A DNA stretch of 64,000 nucleotides. It comes from Ptiloglossa arizonensis (Eukaryota; Arthropoda; Insecta; Hymenoptera; Colletidae). The stretch lies in NCBI RefSeq assembly GCF_051014685.1, contig NW_027478959.1, forward strand, positions 186,001 through 250,000. Reading direction: 5' to 3'. The notes under the pieces were generated by a model, which was not told the DNA's origin, ran no database searches, and worked only from the letters and a program-made list of their open reading frames with translations. Shown here in pieces: positions 52,131-63,600 of the stretch (the stretch's first letter is position 1; every line of letters starts with the position of its first letter). Position numbers and translations under genes: made by a program.

Positions 52131-55100
52131 TGGCAGTTTGAAGGTAAGAAACGCTTGAGAAACACAAAATTTGCGCAGTCCTGATGCTCGAAACGAATAA
52201 CTAGAACGGCCTAGGGGAAAAGTGCGCATACCGTTGTAATCGGGCGAGTTTCTACTTTCAGATGCAACAGAAATTTTGCGGATTGGTCAATCCGTTCGCG
52301 AGATATGGCAGTTTGGAGGTAAGAAACGCTTGAGAAACTCAAAATTTTCGCCGTTCTGCTGCTCGAAACGAATAACTAGAACGGCCTAGGGGAAAAGTGC
52401 GCATACCGTTGTAATCGGGCGAGTTTATACTTTCAGATGCAACAGGAATTTTGCGGATCGGTCAATTCGTTCGCGAGATATGGCAGTTTGGATGTAAGAA
52501 ACGCTTGAGAAACTCAAAATTTTCGCAGTTCTGATGCTCGAAACGAATAACTGGAACGGCCTAGTGGAAAACTACACATACCGCTGTAATCGGGCGAGTC
52601 TCTACTTTCAGATGCAACAGAAATTTTGCGGATTGGTCAATCCGTTCGCGAGATATGGCAGTTAGGAGGTAAGAAACGCTTGAGAAACTCAAAATTTTCG
52701 CAGTTCTGATGCTCGAAACGAGTAACTAGAACGGCCTAGGGGAAAAGTACGCATTCCGTTGTAATCGGGCGAGTTTCTACTTTCAGATGCAACAGAAATT
52801 TTGCGGATTAGTCAATCCGTTCGCGAGATATGGCAGTTTGGAGGTAAGAAACGCTTGAGAAACACAAAATTTGCGCAGTTCTGATGCTCGAAACGAATAA
52901 CTAGAACGGCCTAGGGGAGAAGAACGCATACCGTTGTAATCGGGCGAGTTTCTACTTTCAGATGCAACAGAAATTTTGCGGATTGGTCAATCCGTTCGCG
53001 AGATATGGCAGTTTGGAGATAAGAAACGCTTGAGAAACTCAAAATTTTCGCAGTTCTGATGCTCGAAACGAATAACTAGAACGGCCTAGGGGAAAAGTAC
53101 GCATACCGTTGTAATCGGGCGAGTTTCTATTTTCAGATGCAACAGAAATTTTGCGGATTGGTCAATCCGTTCGCGAGATATGGCAGTTTGGATGTAAGAA
53201 ACGCTTGAGAAACTCAAAATTTTCGCAGTTCTGATGCTCGAAACGAATAACTAGAACGGCCTACGGGAAAACTACAACTACCGTTGTAATCGGGCGAGTT
53301 TCCACTTTCAGATGCAACAGAAATTTTGCGGATTGATCAATCCGTTCGCGAGATATGGCAGTTTGGAGATAAGAAACGCTTGAGAAACTCAAAATTTTCG
53401 CAGTTCTGATGCTCGAAACGAGTAACTAGAACGGCCTAGGGGAAAAGTACGCATACCGTTGTAATCGGGCGAGTTTCTACTTTCAGATGCAACAGAGATT
53501 TTGCGGATTAGTCAATCCGTTCGCGAGATATAGCAGTTTGGAGGTAAGAAACGCTTGAGAAACTCAAAATTTTCGCCGTTCTGATGCTCGAAACGAATAA
53601 CTAGAACGGCCTAGGGGAAAAGTACGCATACCGTTGTAATCGGGCGAGTTTCTACTTTCAGATGCAACAGAAATTTTGCGGATTGGTCAATCCGTTCGCG
53701 AGATATGGCAGTTTGGAGGAAAGAAACGCTTGAGAAACTCAAAATTTGCGCAGTTCTGATTCTCGAAACGAATAACTAGAACGGCCTAGGGGAAAACTAC
53801 ACATACCGCTGTAATCGGGCGAGTCTCTACTTTCAGATGCAACAGAAATTTTGCGGATTGGTCAATCCGTTCGCGAGATATGGCAGTTAGGAGGTAAGAA
53901 ACGCTTGAGAAACTCAAAATTTTCGCAGTTCTGATGCTCGAAACGAGTAACTAGAACGGCCTACGGGAAAAGTACGCATTCCGTTGTAATCGGGCGAGTT
54001 TCTACTTTCAGATGCAACAGAAATTTTGCGGATTAGTCAATCCGTTCGCGAGATATGGCAGTTTGGATGTAAGAAACGCTTGAGAAACTCAAAATTTTCG
54101 CCGTTCTGATGCTCGAAACGAATAACTAGAACGGCCTAGGGGAAAAGTACGCATTCCGTTGTAATCGGGCGAGCTTCTACTTTCAGATGCAACAGAAATT
54201 TTGCGGATTATTCAATCCGTTCGCGAGATATGACAGTTTGGAGGTAAGAAACGCTTGAGAGACTCAAAATTTGCGCAGTTCTGATGCTCGAAACGAGTAA
54301 CTAGAACGGCCTAGGGGAAAAGTACGCATTCCGTTGTAACCGGGCGAGTTTCTGCTTTCAGATGCAACAGAAATTTTGCGGATTAGTCAATCCGTTCGCG
54401 AGATATGGCAGTTTGGATGTAAGAAACGCTTGAGAAACTCAAAATTTGCGCAGTTCTGATGCTCGAAACGAATAACTAGAACGGCCAAGGGGAAAACTAC
54501 AACTACCGTTGTAATCGGGCGAGTTTCTACTTTCAGATGCAACAGAAATTTTGCGGATCGGTCAATCCGTTCGCGAGATATGGCAGTTTGGATGTAAGAA
54601 ACGCTTGAGAAACTCAAAATTTTCGCAGTTCTGATGCTCGAAACGAATAACTGGAACGGCCTACTGGAAAACTACACATACCGCTGTAATCGGGCGAGTC
54701 TCTACTTTCAGATGCAACAGAAATTTTGCGGATTGGTCAATCCGTTCGCGAGATATGGCAGTTTGGAGATAAGAAACGCTTGAGAAACTCAAAATTTTCG
54801 CAGTTCTGATGGTCGAAACGAATGACTAGAACGGCCTAGGGGAGAAGAACGCATACCGTTGTAATCGGGCGAGTTTCTACTTTCAGATGCAACAGAAATT
54901 TTGCGGATTGGTCAATCCGTTCGCGAGATATGGCAGTTTGGAGATAAGAAACGCTTGAGAAACTCAAAATTTTCGCAGTTCTGATGCTCGAAACGAATGA
55001 CTAGGACGGCCTCGGGGAGAAGTACGCATACCGTTGTAATCGGGCGAGTTTCTACTTTCAGATGCAACAGAAATTTTGCGGATTGGTCAATCCGTTCGCG

Positions 55101-55869
55101 AGATATGGCCGTTTGGATGTAAGACACGCTTGAGAAACTCAAAATTTTCGCAGTTCTGATGCTCGAAACGAATAACTAGAACGGCCTAGGGGAAAAGTAC
55201 GCATACCGTTGTAATCGGGCGAGTTTCTATTTTCAGATGCAACAGAAATTTTGCGGATTGGTCAATCCGTTCGCGAGATATGGCAGTTTGGATGTAAGAA
55301 ACGCTTGAGAAACTCAAAATTTTCGCAGTTCTGATGCTCGAAACGAATAACTAGAACGGCCTACGGGAAAACTACAACTACCGTTGTAATCGGGCGAGTT
55401 TCCACTTTCAGATGCAACAGAAATTTTGCGGATTGATCAATCCGTTCGCGAGATATGGCAGTTTGGAGATAAGAAACGCTTGAGAAACTCAAAATTTTCG
55501 CAGTTCTGATGCTCGAAACGAGTAACTAGAACGGCCTAGGGGAAAAGTACGCATACCGTTGTAATCGGGCGAGATTCTACTTTCAGATGCAACAGAGATT
55601 TTGCGGATTAGTCAATCCGTTCGCGAGATATAGCAGTTTGGAGGTAAGAAACGCTTGAGAAACTCAAAATTTTCGCCGTTCTGATGCTCGAAACGAATAA
55701 CTAGAACGGCCTAGGGGAAAAGTACGCATACCGTTGTAATCGGGCGAGTTTCTACTTTCAGATGCAACAGAAACTTTGCGGATTGGTCAATCCGTTCGCG
55801 AGATATGGCAGTTTGGAGGTAAGAAACGCTTGAGAAACTCAAAATTTGCGCAGTTCTGATGCTCGAAAC
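52131..55869. repeat. Patchwork of segments copied from the left
   Basis: About 53035-54486 corresponds to about 47610-49061 at 5425 bp (31 monomers). About 54830-55875 corresponds to about 49055-50100 at 5775 bp (33 monomers). The monomer between them is odd: it has GGCCAAGGGG with CTACAACTAC but GTTTCTA. The marker monomer at 54652 carries CTACTGG in place of CTAGTGG. The two correspondences differ by two monomers, so an insertion or loss of two monomers accompanied the copying. Confidence 0.72.
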
Positions 55870-57120
55870 GAATAACTGGAACGGCCTAGTGGAAAACTAC
55901 ACATACCGCTGTAATCGGGCGAGTCTCTACTTTCAGATGCAACAGAAATTTTGCGGATTGGTCAATCCGTTCGCGATATATGGCAGTTAGGAGGTAAGAA
56001 ACGCTTGAGAAACTCAAAATTTTCGCCGTTCTGATGCTCGAAACGAATAACTAGAACGGCCTAGGGGAAAAGTACGCATACCGTTGTAATCGGGCGAGTT
56101 TCTACTTTCAGATGCAACAGAAATTTTGCGGATTGGTCAATCCGTTCGCGAGATATGGCAGTTTGAAGGTAAGAAACGCTTGAGAAACACAAAATTTGCG
56201 CAGTCCTGATGCTCGAAACGAATAACTAGAACGGCCTAGGGGAAAAGTACGCATACCGTTGTAATCGGGCGAGTTTCTACTTTCAGATGCAACAGAAACT
56301 TTGCGGATTGGTCAATCCGTTCGCGAGATATGGCAGTTTGGAGGTAAGAAACGCTTGAGAAACTCAAAATTTGCGCAGTTCTGATGCTCGAAACGAATAA
56401 CTAGAACGGCCTAGGGGAAAACTACACATACCGCTGTAATCGGGCGAGTCTCTACTTTCAGATGCAACAGAAATTTTGCGGATTGGTCAATCCGTTCGCG
56501 AGATATGGCAGTTTGGAGGCAAGAAACGCCTGAGAAACTCAAAATTTGCGCAGTTCTGATGCTCGAAACGAATAACTAGAACGGCCTAGGGGAAAAGTGC
56601 GCATACCGTTGTAATCGGGCGAGTTTCTACTTTCAGATGCAACAGAAATTTTGCGGATCGGTCAATCCGTTCGCGAGATATGGCAGTTTGGATGTAAGAA
56701 ACGCTTGAGAAACTCAAAATTTTCGCAGTTCTGATGCTCGAAACGAATAACTGGAACGGCCTAGTGGAAAACTACACATACCGCTGTAATCGGGCGAGTC
56801 TCTACTTTCAGATGCAACAGAAATTTTGCGGATTGGTCAATCCGTTCGCGATATATGGCAGTTAGGAGGTAAGAAACGCTTGAGAAACTCAAAATTTTCG
56901 CCGTTCTGATGCTCGAAACGAATAACTAGAACGGCCTAGGGGAAAAGTACGCATACCGTTGTAATCGGGCGAGTTTCTACTTTCAGATGCAACAGAAATT
57001 TTGCGGATTGGTCAATCCGTTCGCGAGATATGGCAGTTTGAAGGTAAGAAACGCTTGAGAAACACAAAATTTGCGCAGTCCTGATGCTCGAAACGAATAA
57101 CTAGAACGGCCTAGGGGAAA
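55870..57120. repeat. 5-mer tandem duplication (875 bp plus a partial)
   Basis: Marker monomers at 55877 and 56752, CGCGATATATGG at 55972 and 56847, and TTTGAAGGTAAG with CAGTCCTGATG (about 56163 and 57038) all recur at 875 bp. The match fails at about 57121, where AGTGCGCAT replaces AGTACGCAT. Confidence 0.78.
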
Positions 57121-59639
57121 AGTGCGCATACCGTTGTAATCGGGCGAGTTTCTACTTTCAGATGCAACAGAAATTTTGCGGATTGGTCAATCCGTTCGCG
57201 AGATATGGCAGTTTGGAGGTAAGAAACGCTTGAGAAACTCAAAATTTTCGCCGTTCTGCTGCTCGAAACGAATAACTAGAACGGCCTAGGGGAAAAGTGC
57301 GCATACCGTTGTAATCGGGCGAGTTTATACTTTCAGATGCAACAGGAATTTTGCGGATCGGTCAATTCGTTCGCGAGATATGGCAGTTTGGATGTAAGAA
57401 ACGCTTGAGAAACTCAAAATTTTCGCAGTTCTGATGCTCGAAACGAATAACTGGAACGGCCTAGTGGAAAACTACACATACCGCTGTAATCGGGCGAGTC
57501 TCTACTTTCAGATGCAACAGAAATTTTGCGGATTGGTCAATCCGTTCGCGAGATATGGCAGTTAGGAGGTAAGAAACGCTTGAGAAACTCAAAATTTTCG
57601 CAGTTCTGATGCTCGAAACGAGTAACTAGAACGGCCTAGGGGAAAAGTACGCATTCCGTTGTAATCGGGCGAGTTTCTACTTTCAGATGCAACAGAAATT
57701 TTGCGGATTAGTCAATCCGTTCGCGAGATATGGCAGTTTGGAGGTAAAAAACGCTTGAGAAACACAAAATTTGCGCAGTTCTGATGCTCGAAACGAATAA
57801 CTAGAACGGCCTAGGGGAAAAGTACGCATTCCGTTGTAATCGGGCGAGCTTCTACTTTCAGATGCAACAGAAATTTTGCGGATTAGTCAATCCGTTCGCG
57901 AGATATGGCAGTTTGGAGGTAAGAAACGCTTGAGAAACTCAAAATTTGCGCAGTTCTGATGCTCGAAACGAGTAACTAGAACGGCCTAGGGGAAAAGTAC
58001 GCATTCCGTTGTAATCGGGCGAGTTTCTACTTTCAGATGCAACAGAAATTTTGCGGATTAGTCAATCCGTTCGCGAGATATGGCAGTTTGGATGTAAGAA
58101 ACGCTTGAGAAACTCAAAATTTTCGCAGTTCTGATGCTCGAAACGAGTAACTAGAACGGCCTGGGGGAAAAGTACGCATACCGTTGTAATCGGGCGAGTT
58201 TCTACTTTCAGATGCAACAGAGATTTTGCGGATTAGTCAATCCGTTCTCGAGATATAGCAGTTTGGAGGTATGAAACGCTTGAGAAACTCAAAATTTTCG
58301 CCGTTCTGATGCTCGAAACGAATAACTAGAACGGCCTAGGGGAAAAGTACGCATACCGTTGTAATCGGGCGAGTTTCTACTTTCAGATGCAACAGAAATT
58401 TTGCGGATTGGTCAATCCGTTCGCGAGGTATGGCAGTTTGGAGGTAAGAAACGCTTGAGAAACTCAAAATTTGCGCAGTTCTGATGCTCGAAACGAATAA
58501 CTAGAACGGCCTAGGGGAAAACTACACATACCGCTGTAATCGGGCGAGGCTCTACTTTCAGATGCAACAGAAATTTTGCGGATTGGTCAATCCGTTCGCG
58601 AGATATGGCAGTTAGGAGGTAAGAAACGCTTGAGAAACTCAAAATTTTCGCAGTTCTGATGCTCGAAACGAGTAACTAGAACGGCCTACGGGAAAAGTAC
58701 GCATTCCGTTGTAATCGGGCGAGTTTCTACTTTCAGATGCAACAGAAATTTTGCGGATTAGTCAATCCGTTCGCGAGATATGGCAGTTTGGATGTAAGAA
58801 ACGCTTGAGAAACTCAAAATTTTCGCCGTTCTGATGCTCGAAACGAATAACTAGAACGGCCTAGGGGAAAAGTACGCATACCGTTGTAATCGGGCGAGTT
58901 TCTACTTTCAGATGCAACAGAAATTTTGCGGATTGGTCAATCCGTTCGCGAGATATGGCAGTTTGGAGGTAAGAAACGCTTGAGAAACACAAAATTTGCG
59001 CAGTTCTGATGCTCGAAACGAATAACTAGAACGGCCTAGGGGAAAAGTACGCATTCCGTTGTAATCGGGCGAGCTTCTACTTTCAGATGCAACAGAAATT
59101 TTGCGGATTAGTCAATCCGTTCGCGAGATATGGCAGTTTGGATGTAAGAAACGCTTGAGAAACTCAAAATTTTCGCCGTTCTGATGCTCGAAACGAATAA
59201 CTAGAACGGCCTAGGGGAAAAGTACGCATACCGTTGTAATCGGGCGAGTTTCTACTTTCAGATGCAACAGAAATTTTGCGGATTGGTCAATCCGTTCGCG
59301 AGATATGGCAGTTTGGATGTAAGAAACGCTTGAGAAACTCAAAATTTTCGCAGTTCTGATGCTCGAAACGAATAACTGGAACGGCCTAGTGGAAAACTAC
59401 ACATACCGCTGTAATCGGGCGAGTCTCTACTTTCAGATGCAACAGAAATTTTGCGGATTGGTCAATCCGTTCGCGATATATGGCAGTTAGGAGGTAAGAA
59501 ACGCTTGAGAAACTCAAAATTTTCGCCGTTCTGATGCTCGAAACGAATAACTAGAACGGCCTAGGGGAAAAGTACGCATACCGTTGTAATCGGGCGAGTT
59601 TCTACTTTCAGATGCAACAGAAATTTTGCGGATTGGTCA
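57121..59639. repeat. Mixed monomers, source of the right-hand HORs
   Basis: The part to about 57817 matches 52221-52917, sharing CCGTTCTGCTGC and the GTTTATAC/ACAGGAAT/CAATTCG monomer. The remainder has types met earlier in a new order, with private changes GGTAAAAAACGC at 57744, CCTGGGGG at 58161, GTTCTCGAG at 58246, GGTATGAAACG at 58267 and GCGAGGTATGG at 58425. No gene or foreign sequence is seen. Confidence 0.72.
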
Positions 59640-62600
59640 ATCCGTTCGCGAGATATGGCAGTTTGGAGGTAAGAAACGCTTGAGAAACTCAAAATTTGCG
59701 CAGTTCTGATGCTCGAAACGAGTAACTAGAACGGCCTAGGGGAAAAGTACGCATTCCGTTGTAATCGGGCGAGTTTCTACTTTCAGATGCAACAGAAATT
59801 TTGCGGATTAGTCAATCCGTTCGCGAGATATGGCAGTTTGGATGTAAGAAACGCTTGAGAAACTCAAAATTTTCGCCGTTCTGATGCTCGAAACGAATAA
59901 CTAGAACGGCCTAGGGGAAAAGTGCGCATACCGTTGTAATCGGGCGAGTTTATACTTTCAGATGCAACAGGAATTTTGCGGATCGGTCAATTCGTTCGCG
60001 AGATATGGCAGTTTGGATGTAAGAAACGCTTGAGAAACTCAAAATTTTCGCAGTTCTGATGCTCGAAACGAATAACTGGAACGGCCTAGTGGAAAACTAC
60101 ACATACCGCTGTAATCGGGCGAGTCTCTACTTTCAGATGCAACAGAAATTTTGCGGATTGGTCAATCCGTTCGCGAGATATGGCAGTTAGGAGGTAAGAA
60201 ACGCTTGAGAAACTCAAAATTTTCGCAGTTCTGATGCTCGAAACGAGTAACTAGAACGGCCTAGGGGAAAGGTACGCATTCCGTTGTAATCGGGCGAGTT
60301 TCTACTTTCAGATGCAACAGAAATTTTGCGGATTAGTCAATCCGTTCGCGAGATATGGCAGTTTGGAGGTAAGAAACGCTTGAGAAACACAAAATTTGCG
60401 CAGTTCTGATGCTCGAAACGAATAACTAGAACCGCCTAGGGGAAAAGTACGCACTCCGTTGTAATCGGGCGAGCTTCTACTTTCAGATGCAACAGAAATT
60501 TTGCGGATTAGTCAATCCGTTCGCGAGATATGGCAGTTTGGAGGTAAGAAACGCTTGAGAAACTCAAAATTTGCGCAGTTCTGATGCTCGAAACGAGTAA
60601 CTAGAACGGCCTAGGGGAAAAGTACGCATTCCGTTGTAATCGGGCGAGTTTCTACTTTCAGATGCAACAGAAATTTTGCGGATTAGTCAATCCGTTCGCG
60701 AGATATGGCAGTTTGGATGTAAGAAACGCTTGAGAAACTCAAAATTTTCGCCGTTCTGATGCTCGAAACGAATAACTAGAACGGCCTAGGGGAAAAGTGC
60801 GCATACCGTTGTAATCGGGCGAGTTTATACTTTCAGATGCAACAGGAATTTTGCGGATCGGTCAATTCGTTCGCGAGATATGGCAGTTTGGATGTAAGAA
60901 ACGCTTGAGAAACTCAAAATTTTCGCAGTTCTGATGCTCGAAACGAATAACTGGAACGGCCTAGTGGAAAACTACACATACCGCTGTAATCGGGCGAGTC
61001 TCTACTTTCAGATGCAACAGAAATTTTGCGGATTGGTCAATCCGTTCGCGAGATATGGCAGTTAGGAGGTAAGAAACGCTTGAGAAACTCAAAATTTTCG
61101 CAGTTCTGATGCTCGAAACGAGTAACTAGAACGGCCTAGGGGAAAGGTACGCATTCCGTTGTAATCGGGCGAGTTTCTACTTTCAGATGCAACAGAAATT
61201 TTGCGGATTAGTCAATCCGTTCGCGAGATATGGCAGTTTGGAGGTAAGAAACGCTTGAGAAACACAAAATTTGCGCAGTTCTGATGCTCGAAACGAATAA
61301 CTAGAACCGCCTAGGGGAAAAGTACGCACTCCGTTGTAATCGGGCGAGCTTCTACTTTCAGATGCAACAGAAATTTTGCGGATTAGTCAATCCGTTCGCG
61401 AGATATGGCAGTTTGGAGGTAAGAAACGCTTGAGAAACTCAAAATTTGCGCAGTTCTGATGCTCGAAACGAGTAACTAGAACGGCCTAGGGGAAAAGTAC
61501 GCATTCCGTTGTAATCGGGCGAGTTTCTACTTTCAGATGCAACAGAAATTTTGCGGATTAGTCAATCCGTTCGCGAGATATGGCAGTTTGGATGTAAGAA
61601 ACGCTTGAGAAACTCAAAATTTTCGCCGTTCTGATGCTCGAAACGAATAACTAGAACGGCCTAGGGGAAAAGTACGCATACCGTTGTAATCGGGCGAGTT
61701 TCTACTTTCAGATGCAACAGAAATTTTGCGGATTGGTCAATCCGTTCGCGAGATATGGCAGTTTGGAGGTAAGAAACGCTTGAGAAACTCAAAATTTTCG
61801 CCGTTCTGCTGCTCGAAACGAATAACTAGAACGGCCTAGGGGAAAAGTGCGCATACCGTTGTAATCGGGCGAGTTTATACTTTCAGATGCAACAGGAATT
61901 TTGCGGATCGGTCAATTCGTTCGCGAGATATGGCAGTTTGGATGTAAGAAACGCTTGAGAAACTCAAAATTTTCGCAGTTCTGATGCTCGAAACGAATAA
62001 CTGGAACGGCCTAGTGGAAAACTACACATAGCGCTGTAATCGGGCGAGTCTCTACTTTCAGATGCAACAGAAATTTTGCGGATTGGTCAATCCGTTCGCG
62101 AGATATGGCAGTTAGGAGGTAAGAAACGCTTGAGAAACTCAAAATTTTCGCAGTTCTGATGCTCGAAACGAGTAACTAGAACGGCCTAGGGGAAAGGTAC
62201 GCATTCCGTTGTAATCGGGCGAGTTTCTACTTTCAGATGCAACAGAAATTTTGCGGATTAGTCAATCCGTTCGCGAGATATGGCAGTTTGGAGGTAAGAA
62301 ACGCTTGAGAAACACAAAATTTGCGCAGTTCTGATGCTCGAAACGAATAACTAGAACCGCCTAGGGGAAAAGTACGCACTCCGTTGTAATCGGGCGAGCT
62401 TCTACTTTCAGATGCAACAGAAATTTTGCGGATTAGTCAATCCGTTCGCGAGATATGGCAGTTTGGAGGTAAGAAACGCTTGAGAAACTCAAAATTTGCG
62501 CAGTTCTGATGCTCGAAACGAGTAACTAGAACGGCCTAGGGGAAAAGTACGCATTCCGTTGTAATCGGGCGAGTTTCTACTTTCAGATGCAACAGAAATT

Positions 62601-63600
62601 TTGCGGATTAGTCAATCCGTTCGCGAGATATGGCAGTTTGGATGTAAGAAACGCTTGAGAAACTCAAAATTTTCGCCGTTCTGATGCTCGAAACGAATAA
62701 CTAGAACGGCCTAGGGGAAAAGTACGCATACCGTTGTAATCGGGCGAGTTTCTACTTTCAGATGCAACAGAAATTTTGCGGATTGGTCAATCCGTTCGCG
62801 AGATATGGCAGTTTGGAGGTAAGAAACGCTTGAGAAACTCAAAATTTTCGCCGTTCTGCTGCTCGAAACGAATAACTAGAACGGCCTAGGGGAAAAGTGC
62901 GCATACCGTTGTAATCGGGCGAGTTTATACTTTCAGATGCAACAGGAATTTTGCGGATCGGTCAATTCGTTCGCGAGATATGGCAGTTTGGATGTAAGAA
63001 ACGCTTGAGAAACTCAAAATTTTCGCAGTTCTGATGCTCGAAACGAATAACTGGAACGGCCTAGTGGAAAACTACACATAGCGCTGTAATCGGGCGAGTC
63101 TCTACTTTCAGATGCAACAGAAATTTTGCGGATTGGTCAATCCGTTCGCGAGATATGGCAGTTAGGAGGTAAGAAACGCTTGAGAAACTCAAAATTTTCG
63201 CAGTTCTGATGCTCGAAACGAGTAACTAGAACGGCCTAGGGGAAAAGTACGCATTCCGTTGTAATCGGGCGAGTTTCTACTTTCAGATGCAACAGAAATT
63301 TTGCGGATTAGTCAATCCGTTCGCGAGATATGGCAGTTTGGAGGTAAGAAACGCTTGAGAAACACAAAATTTGCGCAGTTCTGATGCTCGAAACGAATAA
63401 CTAGAACGGCCTAGGGGAAAAGTACGCATTCCGTTGTAATCGGGCGAGCTTCTACTTTCAGATGCAACAGAAATTTTGCGGATTAGTCAATCCGTTCGCG
63501 AGATATGGCAGTTTGGAGGTAAGAAACGCTTGAGAAACTCAAAATTTGCGCAGTTCTGATGCTCGAAACGAGTAACTAGAACGGCCTAGGGGAAAAGTAC
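59640..63600. repeat. Young 5-mer/6-mer HOR run
   Basis: The diagnostic GTTTATAC/ACAGGAAT/CAATTCG monomer recurs at 59949, 60824, 61874 and 62924, steps of 875, 1050 and 1050 bp. The 5-mer (59640-60514 and following) became a 6-mer by gaining one monomer near 61670-61800. GGAAAGGTAC (60266, 61141, 62191) and AGAACCGCC (60428, 61303, 62353) are shared by three copies but not the last, while CATAGCGCTG marks only the last two (62026, 63076). These nested variants give a relative order of events. Confidence 0.83.

Noticed and set aside
1361..55142. Repeated minus-strand open frames of 71-76 codons, with two of 117 codons at 19614-19967 and 25564-25917
   Set aside because: They all lie at the same two monomer types, where A62 to C (TCGGGG) removes a stop that other monomers have in CCTAGG. 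They begin at TTG inside the first dyad and end at the TGA in GGATTGACC read on the minus strand. The two long ones exist because TCTATCC turns that TGA into AGA. A 175-bp monomer is not a multiple of 3, so the frame rotates at each monomer. These are by-products of satellite variants, not genes.
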